Notes: generated by a model from the letters alone, not told the origin. Shown: positions 1 to 8,853, numbered from the stretch's first letter. The stretch: 35,112 nucleotides of DNA from JAAZPT01 sp034180455 (GCA_034180455.1 JAXFOG010000020.1:1-35112), one strand, 5' to 3'. Made by a program: numbers and translations.

Positions 1-1347
1 ATTACATTCCTTGATACTCCTGGTCATGAAGCTTTCACATCTATGAGAGCTAGAGGAGCGCAAGCAACCGATATTGCAATAATAGTTGTCGCAGCTAATG
101 ATGGAGTAATGCCTCAGACAGTTGAAGCTATTAACCATGCGAAAGCAGCAGGTGTTCCAATTATAATTGCAATAAATAAAATGGACCTTGCTCATGCAAA
201 TGCTGAGCGTGTAAAGCAGGAGCTTGCAAATTATGATCTCATTTCTGAAGAATGGGGTGGCGATACTATTATGGTTCCTATCAGTGCGCACACTGGTATG
301 GGCATAGACAATCTTCTTGATATGGTATTGCTTGTTGCAGAGCTTCAACAATATAAAGCCAATCCAAATAGAAGTGCGAAAGGAATCATAATAGAGGCAA
401 AACTCGATAAATCTAGGGGTCCTCTTGCTACTGTATTATTAAAAACTGGTACTTTACGCATAGGAGACAGTATTGTTGCAGGAATATCTTCTGGTAATGT
501 TCGTGCTATGTTAAATGACCGTGGCGAAAATGTTACAGAAGCTGGCCCATCCATGCCAGTTGAAATTTCAGGATTTGATGAAGTTCCAGAAGCTGGCGAC
601 GAAATGATAGTTGTAGAAGACAGCAGACTTGGAAAAACTGTAATTGCCGAACGTAAGGATAAGGAAAAAGCTTTAAGGCAGAGTAATGGTAATAAAGTAA
701 CCCTAGAGAACATGTTCTCTCAGATAGAGCAGGGCAAGCAAGTGAAGCTTAATATAATTATTAAAGCAGATGTGCAAGGTTCTGTTGAAGCTGTAAAGCA
801 GGCACTTGAGAAATTAAGCAATGATGAAGTAAAAGTAAGAGTACTTCATAGTGCTGTTGGCGCAGTAACAAATGATGATGTAAATCTTGCTAGTGCATTT
901 GATGCTATTATAATAGGTTTCAACATTAGACCTAATTCTAATGCTGCTGAATTAGCTGCAAAAGAAGGCGTAGATATTCGTTTATATAGAGTTATATATA
1001 AAGCCATTGAGGATATTGAGCTTGCTATGAAGGGAATGCTTGAGCCAGAGTATGAAGAAGTAACAATTGGTCATGCGGAAGTTAGAGATACCTTCCGAAT
1101 TTCTGGAGTTGGCACAATAGCTGGTGCCTATGTTACGGATGGTAAAATACAGAGAAATTCAAATGTAAGACTTCTGCGTGATAATATAGTTGTATTTGAT
1201 GGCAAACTTTCTTCGCTAAAGAGATTTAAGGATGATGCCAAAGAAGTTGCAAGCAATTTTGAATGTGGAATTTCTTTGGAAAACTTTAATGATATAAAAA
1301 TTGGCGATGTTATTGAATGTTATATTGAGCAGGAGATAGAAAAGTAA
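1..1347 (+). CDS. infB: Translation initiation factor IF-2, C-terminal part (5' end outside window)
   Basis: IF-2 is the GTPase that brings fMet-tRNA to the 30S subunit and promotes subunit joining. The reading frame is open from base 1, so the gene starts upstream; the ATG at 43 is internal. The visible part begins at the G3 motif (DTPGHE, codons 5-10) and continues through the G4 motif (NKMD), so the P-loop and the N-terminal extension are missing from the window. The beta-barrel domains and the C-terminal fMet-tRNA-binding domain follow (FRISGVGTIAGAYVTDGKI region). The gene ends in TAA one base before the rbfA start and heads the usual infB-rbfA-nrnA-truB-ribF cluster. Identification is secure. 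Confidence 0.98.
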   Translation: MTFLDTPGHEAFTSMRARGAQATDIAIIVVAANDGVMPQTVEAINHAKAAGVPIIIAINKMDLAHANAERVKQELANYDLISEEWGGDTIMVPISAHTGMGIDNLLDMVLLVAELQQYKANPNRSAKGIIIEAKLDKSRGPLATVLLKTGTLRIGDSIVAGISSGNVRAMLNDRGENVTEAGPSMPVEISGFDEVPEAGDEMIVVEDSRLGKTVIAERKDKEKALRQSNGNKVTLENMFSQIEQGKQVKLNIIIKADVQGSVEAVKQALEKLSNDEVKVRVLHSAVGAVTNDDVNLASAFDAIIIGFNIRPNSNAAELAAKEGVDIRLYRVIYKAIEDIELAMKGMLEPEYEEVTIGHAEVRDTFRISGVGTIAGAYVTDGKIQRNSNVRLLRDNIVVFDGKLSSLKRFKDDAKEVASNFECGISLENFNDIKIGDVIECYIEQEIEK

Positions 1348-1348
1348 T

Positions 1349-1723
1349 ATGAACTTTCAAAGAATTGACCGTATAAGTGAGGAAGCTAGACGAATAATTG
1401 ATCAGATCATACGAGAAGATTTGAAGGATCCTCGAATTTCTGGTACCTATAGCATTACGCGTGTTGATGTAACTCGTGATTTAAGTTATGCAAAAGTATA
1501 TGTTAGCGTCTATGAAGAAGACAAGAGAAAAGACCTCATCAAAGCCCTTAAAGGTGCGTCTGGGTACATAAGGCGCGAATTGGGCAAAAGAATGGTAATA
1601 CGATATAGCCCTGAGCTCATATTTATAGAAGACAATAACATTGAATATGGTGTACATATTGAAGATGTATTAAGAAGGGTTAATAAATCAAACGAGAACT
1701 TGGAGAGCAACGATAATGAATAA
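1349..1723 (+). CDS. rbfA: Ribosome-binding factor A
   Basis: RbfA is a small KH-fold protein that binds the 30S precursor and helps mature the 5' end of 16S rRNA, with a role in cold adaptation. At 124 aa it is normal length. The N-terminal RIDRISEEARRIIDQII helix, the LKDPRI segment and the central DLSYAKVYVSV strand are family hallmarks, as is the later SGYIRRELGKRM helix. The start lies one base after the infB stop, with an AGGAG site just upstream inside infB. Its last codons overlap the start of nrnA by 8 bases. Translational coupling within the operon is likely. Confidence 0.96.
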   Translation: MNFQRIDRISEEARRIIDQIIREDLKDPRISGTYSITRVDVTRDLSYAKVYVSVYEEDKRKDLIKALKGASGYIRRELGKRMVIRYSPELIFIEDNNIEYGVHIEDVLRRVNKSNENLESNDNE

Positions 1724-2723
1724 GTTGTTCTGCAAGAATAATGAATATAAGGAACTTATTTCTGAAATAAAAAAAGCTGAAAACGTTCTTTTGTTTACAC
1801 ATGTAAATCCAGATGGTGATGCTTTGGGAGCTTTAATCTCATTAAAAAGAGCATTACAGCAAATGACATCAAAAAAGATATATCCAATACTTATGGACTC
1901 GGTTCATCACGATTTGGATTTTTTGCCTAATTTAGATGATACTATACAACTTCCCGATTTCTTAGGTATTGAAAATTTTGATTATTCAAATACCTTATCT
2001 ATTGCTGTGGATGTTGGAGATTTGGATAGGCTGGGTGAGGCAAAAGATGTTTTTCTAAAAGCAAATAAAAAAGCTCAGTTTGATCATCATGAGACAAATA
2101 CATATTTTGCAGAAATTAACATAGTTGATTCAACTGCTTCATCTTCTGCATCAATGATCTATTATTTTTTCAAAAAAAATAATCTTCTGATAGATAAAGA
2201 TACTGCAATAGCAATATATACAGGAATTGCTACAGATACTGGTAATTTTGCTTTCAGCAATACAGATTATAGAGTTTTTGAAATAATGGCAGATCTTATG
2301 AAAACTGGACTTCCTCTTTCAGACATAAACTATATTCTTTTTAAAAGAGTACAGGTACCACAACAAAAGATTCTAGGAAGAGCTTTAGATAATCTTAGTA
2401 CTTTTGCAGATGATAAAGCAGCATATTTTTTTCTTAGCAAGAATGACTTTATTGAGTGCGATGCATACTCAGAACATATTACAAATTTTGCCAACCAGCT
2501 AATAGATATAGAGGGAGTAGTAATTGCTTTCTTTATATATGAAAAGCGAAATGGAGCAATAAAGGTATCTTTAAGATCAAAGAATGGATATAGAGTTGAT
2601 GAAATAGCTTCAATGTATGATGGTGGTGGGCATAAATATGCTAGTGGATGTACGATGAATATGTCATTAGATAAGTCTATATCCGAATTAAAAAATACTA
2701 TTGAAAATTATATTAACAAATGA
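1716..2723 (+). CDS. nrnA: DHH-family phosphoesterase, NrnA-type oligoribonuclease / pAp phosphatase
   Basis: NrnA-type proteins degrade short RNA oligonucleotides to mononucleotides and also dephosphorylate pAp. The DHH domain shows the metal-binding HVNPDGDALG motif (residues 29-38), an AVDVGD motif and the family-defining FDHHETN near residue 123. The C-terminal DHHA1 domain has the substrate-binding GGGHKYASGC motif near residue 300. The length of 335 aa is typical. The ATG overlaps the rbfA end by 8 bases, and its own stop overlaps the truB start in an ATGA arrangement. Position between rbfA and truB is the normal one in Bacillota, where nano-RNA turnover sits with ribosome biogenesis genes. 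Confidence 0.93.
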   Translation: MNKLFCKNNEYKELISEIKKAENVLLFTHVNPDGDALGALISLKRALQQMTSKKIYPILMDSVHHDLDFLPNLDDTIQLPDFLGIENFDYSNTLSIAVDVGDLDRLGEAKDVFLKANKKAQFDHHETNTYFAEINIVDSTASSSASMIYYFFKKNNLLIDKDTAIAIYTGIATDTGNFAFSNTDYRVFEIMADLMKTGLPLSDINYILFKRVQVPQQKILGRALDNLSTFADDKAAYFFLSKNDFIECDAYSEHITNFANQLIDIEGVVIAFFIYEKRNGAIKVSLRSKNGYRVDEIASMYDGGGHKYASGCTMNMSLDKSISELKNTIENYINK

Positions 2724-3586
2724 TAGGATTCATAAATTTAATAAAACCTGTTGGCATGAGTTCAAATCAGGCTGTTGGATATATAAAACGAATGATGGGA
2801 TTAAAAAAAGTTGGTCATGCTGGTTCACTTGATCCTTTGGCATCAGGTGTATTGCCTATTATGATTGGCAAGGCAACTAAACTTTTTGACTATACTTTAA
2901 ACATAGGTAAGGAATATATTTGTGAACTTGAGTTTGGAAGGACTACTGACACTTTAGATACAGAAGGAAATATAACAGCTATAAGTAATTTTATTCCAAC
3001 ACAGGAAGAAATTTTGAAAGTATTGCCACAATTTCTTGGAAATATTATGCAGACCCCTCCAAAGTATTCTGCTTTAAAGATTCAAGGCAAGCGAATGTAT
3101 CAACTCGCAAGAGATGGTGAAGATTTTGATGTTGAGCAAAGGCCTACATTCGTTTATGATATTAGACTTATAGATTTTAGTTTACCTCGTGCTAGATTTT
3201 ATATTCATTGCAAGTCGGGATTTTATGTAAGATCTTTTTGCAGAGATATTGCTTATCTTTTAGGAAGCGTAGCTACCATGACTGCATTAGTTAGAACATC
3301 TGCAGCAAGACTTAATATAAAAGATGCATTAACACTTGAAGAAGTATCTAATTATGTAAGTAATAGTGATTTTTCTTTTATTTTGAATGCAGATAACGTA
3401 TTGAGAGACTATGGTTCTGTATTGATAGATGATAGAGAATATTTTTGCCTTAGAAACGGCATGAGTGTCAAAAAAACACTTGAAAATACTGGTTTATATA
3501 AGGTATATTATGATAATAATAAATTTATAGGAATCGCTGAGTATTCAAATAATTTTTTAAAAATGAATGTTTTATTGAATGAATAG
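2720..3586 (+). CDS. truB: tRNA pseudouridine-55 synthase
   Basis: TruB makes pseudouridine 55 in the T-loop of tRNAs. The catalytic motif GHAGSLDPLASGVLP is present with the nucleophilic aspartate at residue 38, and the N-terminal KPVGMSSNQAV segment and later GKRMYQLARDGE and CKSGFYVRSFCRDI motifs match the family. The length of 288 aa is usual for a Gram-positive enzyme with a small C-terminal domain. The start ATG overlaps the nrnA stop (ATGA), which suggests translational coupling. It is followed by ribF after 8 bases. Confidence 0.96.
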   Translation: MIGFINLIKPVGMSSNQAVGYIKRMMGLKKVGHAGSLDPLASGVLPIMIGKATKLFDYTLNIGKEYICELEFGRTTDTLDTEGNITAISNFIPTQEEILKVLPQFLGNIMQTPPKYSALKIQGKRMYQLARDGEDFDVEQRPTFVYDIRLIDFSLPRARFYIHCKSGFYVRSFCRDIAYLLGSVATMTALVRTSAARLNIKDALTLEEVSNYVSNSDFSFILNADNVLRDYGSVLIDDREYFCLRNGMSVKKTLENTGLYKVYYDNNKFIGIAEYSNNFLKMNVLLNE

Positions 3587-3594
3587 GAGAAAAC

Positions 3595-4389
3595 ATGAAA
3601 GTTTTTCGTGGTGTACCTGATATAAAAGGACCAAGCATTCTGATGCTAGGTATATTTGATGGGATTCATGTTGCTCATCAACAAATTATTGCAAATGCTA
3701 TGAAGCAATCAAAAACAGATAACATACCAGTAATATTATATTCTTTCCTTTATCGACCTAATGAGGTTTTAAGAGGGCAGAAAGCTAATATGCTCACTAG
3801 CGAAGCTCAGAAGTTAGCCATTCTGTCAAAACTCGGAATAGATGCAATATGCATAGATAAATTTGATGATCAATTTGCAAAGACATCTGCTGAGGAATGG
3901 TTAGATAATATCTGCATGAAGCTTAAACCTGTGCATATATTTATAGGCTTTAATTATCACTTTGGACATTTAGGGCAAGGTGATAAGCAAATGCTTATCG
4001 CTAATGAGCAAAAATATGGATATAAAGTTCATATTATGGAAAAGCTCCAAGAGAACGATAGGGGAATCTCTTCAACTGTTATCAGAAACTATATTTTGGA
4101 TGGTAATATAGAAAGTGCTAATTCGTTGCTAGGCAGGAAATTTACACTCCCCCTAGAGCTTATAAATGATGATATAGATAAATATGTTTTTATTAAACCA
4201 GAGAGAATGATATTGCCTGGAGTGGGCAAATATCAAGCAACTGTTGAGTATTTTTTGGATAAAAAAAAGGTAAGCTGTGATTCAGTCTTAAATATTGAAA
4301 ATACGATTTTTATATTAAAAGATGATTTGCCTAATAGCCAGACCTTGCCAAAAAAAATAGCGGTGAGTTTGCTTCACCGCATAAATTAA
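3595..4389 (+). CDS. ribF: RibF-type FAD synthetase with degenerate riboflavin-kinase domain
   Basis: Normal RibF has an N-terminal FMN adenylyltransferase domain and a C-terminal riboflavin kinase. The adenylyltransferase half is intact here: GIFDGIHVAHQQ carries the HxxH nucleotide-binding motif (H25, H28), and ISSTVIR is present near residues 158-164. After LLGRKF the kinase half is hard to recognise. The glycine-rich GDxxGRTIGFPTAN segment that binds ATP/Mg and riboflavin is absent, although a PGVGKYQATVEYF strand and a C-terminal KKIAVSLLHRI resemble the ends of the kinase barrel. At 264 aa it is about 45 residues short of the usual length. I infer an FAD synthetase without kinase activity. 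It ends the infB operon and overlaps the convergent U32 gene by a few bases. SD site is AGGAG before the ATG. Confidence 0.85.
   Translation: MKVFRGVPDIKGPSILMLGIFDGIHVAHQQIIANAMKQSKTDNIPVILYSFLYRPNEVLRGQKANMLTSEAQKLAILSKLGIDAICIDKFDDQFAKTSAEEWLDNICMKLKPVHIFIGFNYHFGHLGQGDKQMLIANEQKYGYKVHIMEKLQENDRGISSTVIRNYILDGNIESANSLLGRKFTLPLELINDDIDKYVFIKPERMILPGVGKYQATVEYFLDKKKVSCDSVLNIENTIFILKDDLPNSQTLPKKIAVSLLHRIN
4350..4380 (-). terminator. Intrinsic terminator for the mltG-U32 operon, inside ribF coding sequence
   Basis: Perfect 7-bp GC-rich arms, GCGGTGA (4360-4366) and TCACCGC (4374-4380), enclose a 7-base loop. Read on the minus strand the stem is followed by TATTTTTTTT (4350-4359). It lies just after the U32 stop codon but within the last codons of the convergent ribF. 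On the plus strand a weaker T-run follows about 10 bases downstream, so it may also act on ribF transcripts. Confidence 0.75.
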
Positions 4390-5615
4390 TTTTTTATTTC
4401 TCCTCTTAATATATCTCCTTCATATACTGTGAAGGGGATTTTTATTATTATTACATCATTAGCTACACTATATGTGTCGTATGATTTTTGAGTTTTCTCG
4501 ACAATCATACTATCAAGCTTAAATTTTCTTACACCATAAGGCGATAGAAGCTCTAGTTCATCTCCAACGCTGATCTTATTTTTCAGTAACACTCTACAAT
4601 TTGAATTGGCATCAGAATTTTCTAAGATCTGACCCCTATACTCCATACTTTGTATTACACCTTCTGCACCAGATAATGCTTCAGGAGCACCATAGTAAAA
4701 TCCTGTGTTGCTTGCTCTATGGCCTACCTTATCAAGTTCAATCATAAGTTCGGGCAATATTTTATAATATTCTTCAGGGCTATTATAATAAGAATCAATC
4801 GCCCTTCTATATGCAGAAACAGTTGTTGCTACATAGTATTCACTTTTCATTCTTCCTTCAATTTTAAGACTGTCTAACCCGGCATTAATTAGATCAGGAA
4901 TATGATCAAGCATACATAGATCAAAACTAGACAAAAGATAAGTTCCCAGTTCGTCCTCATATATTGGAATTGCTTCACCAGGTCTTTTTGCTTCAAGCAG
5001 CTGATATTTCCATCTGCAACTTTGGGCACAAGCACCTTGATTACCATCTCTACCTGTCAGAGCATAGCTTAGCAAACATCTCCCAGAATAAGCCATACAC
5101 ATTGCACCATGTACGAATCCTTCCAACTGAATTTCTGGATATATATTTTTGCGGATTTCTGATATTTGATTAAGAGTAAGCTCTCTAGCAAGAATAATAC
5201 GTTTCGCATTAAATGCATCATGATAAAAGTTGCAAGCGGCACTATTTAGAGTATTTGCTTGTGTACTTATATGTAATTCTAATTCGGGTATATTTTTGTG
5301 CAAAAGATCAATTACACCTATATCGCTTACTATTGCAGCATCTATACCAATATTATATGCCTTATTTGCAAGTTCAAGCAATAAAGGTAAACTATCATCT
5401 CTAGGCATTGAGTTTAACGTTAAATAAAATTTCTTTCCATTGCTATGAAGTAATTTAATCGCATCTTCAAGTTCATCTAAAGAAAAATTATTTGCCTTTG
5501 CTCTAAGACCAAATTGTTTTAAAGCACCATAAACAGCGTCTGCTCCAAAATGAATTGCTGTTTTTAAATTTGAAACATTGCCAGCAGGTGATAGTAGTTC
5601 GATTTTATTTGTCAT
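4386..5615 (-). CDS. U32 family protein, TrhP/YrrO-like tRNA hydroxylation factor
   Basis: U32 proteins were first called collagenase-like peptidases, but bacterial members such as TrhP (tRNA uridine-34 hydroxylation) and RlhA (23S rRNA hydroxylation) are RNA-modification factors. Seen here: N-terminal ELLSPAGNVSNLKTAIHFGADAVY barrel start, the U32 signature EGFVHGAMCMAYSGRCLLS, and conserved cysteines (C-x6-C, then GACAQSC) that fit an iron-sulphur site. The length (about 410 aa) and position directly after mltG resemble B. subtilis yrrO (TrhP2). A GTG at 5621 would overlap the mltG stop; I prefer the ATG at 5615 because the AGAGG site is then 9 bases away instead of 3. The exact RNA target is inferred from the family. 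Confidence 0.85.
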   Translation of the reverse strand: MTNKIELLSPAGNVSNLKTAIHFGADAVYGALKQFGLRAKANNFSLDELEDAIKLLHSNGKKFYLTLNSMPRDDSLPLLLELANKAYNIGIDAAIVSDIGVIDLLHKNIPELELHISTQANTLNSAACNFYHDAFNAKRIILARELTLNQISEIRKNIYPEIQLEGFVHGAMCMAYSGRCLLSYALTGRDGNQGACAQSCRWKYQLLEAKRPGEAIPIYEDELGTYLLSSFDLCMLDHIPDLINAGLDSLKIEGRMKSEYYVATTVSAYRRAIDSYYNSPEEYYKILPELMIELDKVGHRASNTGFYYGAPEALSGAEGVIQSMEYRGQILENSDANSNCRVLLKNKISVGDELELLSPYGVRKFKLDSMIVEKTQKSYDTYSVANDVIIIKIPFTVYEGDILRGEIKN

Positions 5616-5617
5616 AA

Positions 5618-6799
5618 TCACATACCTCTGCTCTTATCAAAAGAATCCCATAATGGAGCATATTGTTCAACTGCCTTTTCATGCTCTTGTAAAGTATTTG
5701 AGAAATGCAATTCGCCAGTTGATGGATCCTTACTACAGAAGAATAAATAATTTTCCTTTATAAATTCTTCATCTGGGAACAAAGCAGCATATATTGCATC
5801 TGAAGATGGGCTACATATTGGGCCTACTGGCAAACCTTTTATTTTATATGTATTATAAGGTGAGTTCACATTTATATCTTCCTTTTTTAAATGCATACGT
5901 CTTATGTTAGTTGTATAATGTATAGTTACATCACTTTCAAGTTTCATTCCTTGTCTTAGTCTATTATGAAAGATTGCTGAAACTTTTGTAAAATCCTGTT
6001 TTTTAGCTTCTTTTTCAATAATTGAAGCCAATGTAAGGACCTCATCCATAGATATATTTAATTCTTCTGCTCTATTATGATATATATCAGAAAATACTAT
6101 ATCTGTTTGGGTAAGAAGTTTGGAAATAATATCTTTAGGTGTGGCATTAGTATATATCTCATAAGTGTTTGGGGATAAATATCCTTCTAGTACATATTTT
6201 CTATTGCCGGCTAAATTTTTACTAAATATATCATCAATAAAATAATAATTTTTAAATTCCTTAGCATCTTTGCATAGTGCAAGGAATGTCTCTGCATTTT
6301 CAATTACTCTTTCTTTTGCTAGCTGATTTGCTATATCTTCTACTGTTGAACCAGGTATTATGGTAATTCTTCTTGTTATAGATTTACCATCACCGCTAGA
6401 AAGTTCATTTGCAATCTGCTTTAGAGTCATACTCTTTGATAACTCATATTCTCCAGCCTGTATTTTTTGCCCTAGTCCTAAAAAATCAGAGTAATACTTA
6501 AATACATGCCTATTCTTTATTATATTATTATTCTCAAGCTGCTTTGATACAGTACTTAGGCTTGAACCCTGTTTTACAGTAAATTTTATTTTACTAATAT
6601 CCTGTGGATCTACTGGGTTAAAGAATTTTTCTCCAAGAATATTTATACCATAAGAAAAAATGCCTATTGCAAGTATAGCAGATATGCAAAATATTAATAT
6701 TGGCCTTAATATGCTCCATAGCACATTGTACCAATAAAAACCATATTCACGCTCTTTTTTTAATTGTTCATAATCGTACTTTTTACGGCTATTCTTCAT
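5618..6799 (-). CDS. mltG: Endolytic murein transglycosylase MltG (YceG-like)
   Basis: MltG cleaves nascent glycan strands in the membrane and sets their length. Numbered from the upstream TTG at 6814: a cytoplasmic Lys/Tyr-rich N-terminus, one membrane helix (about residues 35-57), a LysM-like region, then the catalytic domain with EGYLSPNTYEIY and LTLASIIEKEA. The last carries the catalytic glutamate (about residue 267). HNRLRQGMKLESDVTIHY and the C-terminal KGLPVGPICSPS and HFSNTLQEHEKAV segments complete the family pattern. I place the start at ATG 6799, 4 bases after the ylbF-like stop; the TTG at 6814 inside that gene is the alternative, and neither has a strong Shine-Dalgarno site. Its stop overlaps the next gene's possible GTG start. 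Confidence 0.94.
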   Translation of the reverse strand: MKNSRKKYDYEQLKKEREYGFYWYNVLWSILRPILIFCISAILAIGIFSYGINILGEKFFNPVDPQDISKIKFTVKQGSSLSTVSKQLENNNIIKNRHVFKYYSDFLGLGQKIQAGEYELSKSMTLKQIANELSSGDGKSITRRITIIPGSTVEDIANQLAKERVIENAETFLALCKDAKEFKNYYFIDDIFSKNLAGNRKYVLEGYLSPNTYEIYTNATPKDIISKLLTQTDIVFSDIYHNRAEELNISMDEVLTLASIIEKEAKKQDFTKVSAIFHNRLRQGMKLESDVTIHYTTNIRRMHLKKEDINVNSPYNTYKIKGLPVGPICSPSSDAIYAALFPDEEFIKENYLFFCSKDPSTGELHFSNTLQEHEKAVEQYAPLWDSFDKSRGM

Positions 6800-6803
6800 T
6801 GTT

Positions 6804-7142
6804 TTATAACTCAATATCTAATTCGTTGCACATATATCTGATTATTTCTGATAGGCGATTTTGCATAGTGATCTCGCTACTTATATAGTTTACTATATCC
6901 TCATTATCAAACGCAATCAAGCTAAAAGAAGTAAATCTTTTTACATCTTCATCATCGGGTTCCAATCCCTCAATTGCTCTTTTTTGTAACTTGCTGCTTA
7001 AATTTTTGTATGTATTAAGGAGTGAAGTTGTTTCTTTATTTTCTGCAATATTACTTTTTGAGGATTGATATTTAGGATACAAATCTGAAGATTTTATAAG
7101 GTTTATCAATTCATCAAGCTTTAGTTTAACATCATTATCCAT
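6804..7142 (-). CDS. YlbF/YmcA family protein
   Basis: Members of this helical family (B. subtilis YlbF, YmcA) form the Y-complex with YaaT that governs RNase Y-dependent mRNA maturation, sporulation and competence. The protein is 112 aa from ATG 7142. The helical KLKLDELINLIKSSDLYPKYQ segment and the later NRLSEIIRYMCNELDIEL match the family pattern. The reading frame is open to 7184, but that start overlaps rnjA and lies upstream of a terminator; the ATG at 7142 has a GAGG site five bases or so upstream and is preferred. It sits between an RNase J gene and mltG, so an RNA-processing role is plausible but inferred. Confidence 0.75.
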   Translation of the reverse strand: MDNDVKLKLDELINLIKSSDLYPKYQSSKSNIAENKETTSLLNTYKNLSSKLQKRAIEGLEPDDEDVKRFTSFSLIAFDNEDIVNYISSEITMQNRLSEIIRYMCNELDIEL

Positions 7143-7155
7143 ATTTGCCTCGCTT

Positions 7156-7177
7156 AAAAAGGAGCTTGAACAGCTCC
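7156..7177 (-). terminator. Intrinsic terminator after rnjA
   Basis: On the minus strand GGAGCT (from 7177), a 5-base loop and AGCTCC (to 7161) are followed by TTTTT (7160-7156). The first G of the stem is the last base of the rnjA TAG stop. The stem is only 6 bp, so read-through into ylbF-mltG is likely; I see no clear separate promoter for those genes. Confidence 0.65.
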
Positions 7178-8853
7178 TAAACATTTAATAGAATCGGTAA
7201 TATTATTGGCTTTCGCTTTATTTTAATGTTTATTGCTCTTGCTATCTCACTTTTTAATCTGTTTTTAATTTCGTTGTATACGCTATCGTTTACTATATCA
7301 TAACTAAAGACTATTTTCCTAGCTATATCTGAAATATATGTAAGTACTTGATCATTTATTCCATTATCCCTTGAATTATCAGAATAAATAAATCCTCTTG
7401 TAGATATTTCTGGTCCAGATACAATTTCACCCTTATCTCTATCAATAGCCAAAGATATTATTATTATTCCATCAAGACTTAGTTGTTTTCTATCTCTTAA
7501 TACAGAACTTTCAACATCACCAATTCCCAAACCATCTACCAGCAAAGCTCCGCTTTCAACAAATTCTCCTAAAGAAACACTATCCTCAGTCATTTCTATA
7601 ATTTGGCCAAGCTCTGGAATAATTATGTTTTCGGGTAATGTACCCATACTTTCTGCTAATTCTGCATGCTGCCATAACATTCTATATTCGCCATGTATAG
7701 GTATAAAGTATTTTGGCTTGCATAAGCTATGCATAATTTTTATTTCATCTTTACATGCGTGTCCAGAAGCATGAACTTTAGCTAGTGAACTATATATTAC
7801 ATTTGCACCACATCTATATAATTGATCAAGCACTTTTGCAGTATTCTTTTCGTTACCTGGAATTGGGGTAGAGGAAAGAATAACTGTATCGGTTGGTCTA
7901 ATTTGTACTCTTCTGTGCTCTCCAGATGCCATACGAGTTAGTCCTGCCAAAGGCTCACCCTGACTTCCTGTTGTTATAACCAAAACTTGATCGTCACTAT
8001 AATTGTTTATTTGAGTATCATCAATAATACAATCTTCAGGAATTTCAAGCTCATTTATCTCCATAGCGACTCTTGAAACATTCAACATGCTTCGACCTAC
8101 AAAACATACTTTTCGGCCAAATCGTAGACCTGCCTCTACAGCCATTTGTATTCTATATACATTGCTAGCAAACATCGCAACAATTATTCTTCCAGTTGCT
8201 TGTTCAAACAGATCATTGAATGTATCTGCTATTCTTTTTTCGCTTATTGTGAAACCATCATGTTCTATATTTGTGCTCTCACATAGAAGACACATTACAC
8301 CTTCCGATCCAGCTCGTGCAATTGCACCTAAGTCAGTTGTATCATTTTTGGTAGGGGTAAAGTCGATTTTAAAGTCTCCACTAAAAACTACCTTGCCAGC
8401 AGGACAATCTATAATTAAAGCATATGCCCCTGGTATGGAGTGATTTACATGTACAAATTGTATTTTAAAACAACCAAGCTGAATAACATCATTAGCATTA
8501 ACTATATTTAATGACACATCTTTCATGCGTAGCTCTTTTAATTTTATTTCAATTAGAGCTGTTGTAAGCTTGCTTGCATATATAGGAGCTCGAACGTTTT
8601 TTAATACATATGGTATTGCACCTATATGATCTTCATGACCATGTGTAATTACAAAACCCTTTAGCTTAGATTGATTCTTAATCAAGTAGTTCGTATTTGG
8701 TATTACAAGGTCAACGCCAAGCAAATCTTCTTGAGGAAATATACTACCACAATCTATTACGATCATGTCATCATTGCATTCCAGAACGGTCATGTTTTTT
8801 CCTACTTCTTGTACACCACCAAGAGAAATAATGCGCAATTTATTATCGTTCAA
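7177..8853 (-). CDS. rnj: Ribonuclease J
   Basis: RNase J is a 5'-3' exonuclease and endonuclease central to mRNA decay and rRNA processing in Bacillota. The metallo-beta-lactamase motif HGHEDHIG (H71, H73, D75, H76 from the chosen start) binds the two catalytic zinc ions. The beta-CASP signature follows: SGDFKIDFTP, TTGSQGEP, and SGHA and PIHGEYRML near the C-terminal half. The length of 558 aa is typical. An in-frame TTG occurs at 8871, but GGGAGG lies inside that extension, 7 bases before TTG 8853, so 8853 is the start. An extended -10 promoter lies about 110 bases upstream. Whether it is the J1 or J2 paralogue cannot be told. Confidence 0.96.
   Translation of the reverse strand: MNDNKLRIISLGGVQEVGKNMTVLECNDDMIVIDCGSIFPQEDLLGVDLVIPNTNYLIKNQSKLKGFVITHGHEDHIGAIPYVLKNVRAPIYASKLTTALIEIKLKELRMKDVSLNIVNANDVIQLGCFKIQFVHVNHSIPGAYALIIDCPAGKVVFSGDFKIDFTPTKNDTTDLGAIARAGSEGVMCLLCESTNIEHDGFTISEKRIADTFNDLFEQATGRIIVAMFASNVYRIQMAVEAGLRFGRKVCFVGRSMLNVSRVAMEINELEIPEDCIIDDTQINNYSDDQVLVITTGSQGEPLAGLTRMASGEHRRVQIRPTDTVILSSTPIPGNEKNTAKVLDQLYRCGANVIYSSLAKVHASGHACKDEIKIMHSLCKPKYFIPIHGEYRMLWQHAELAESMGTLPENIIIPELGQIIEMTEDSVSLGEFVESGALLVDGLGIGDVESSVLRDRKQLSLDGIIIISLAIDRDKGEIVSGPEISTRGFIYSDNSRDNGINDQVLTYISDIARKIVFSYDIVNDSVYNEIKNRLKSEIARAINIKIKRKPIILPILLNV

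Noticed and set aside
43..45. ATG at 43 as a start of infB
   Set aside because: The frame is open to base 1 and codes for the conserved DTPGHE motif upstream, so the gene is cut by the window edge.
345..713. Open frame on the minus strand inside infB
   Set aside because: It lies completely within the conserved IF-2 coding frame, has a composition typical of an antisense shadow and no ribosome site of its own.
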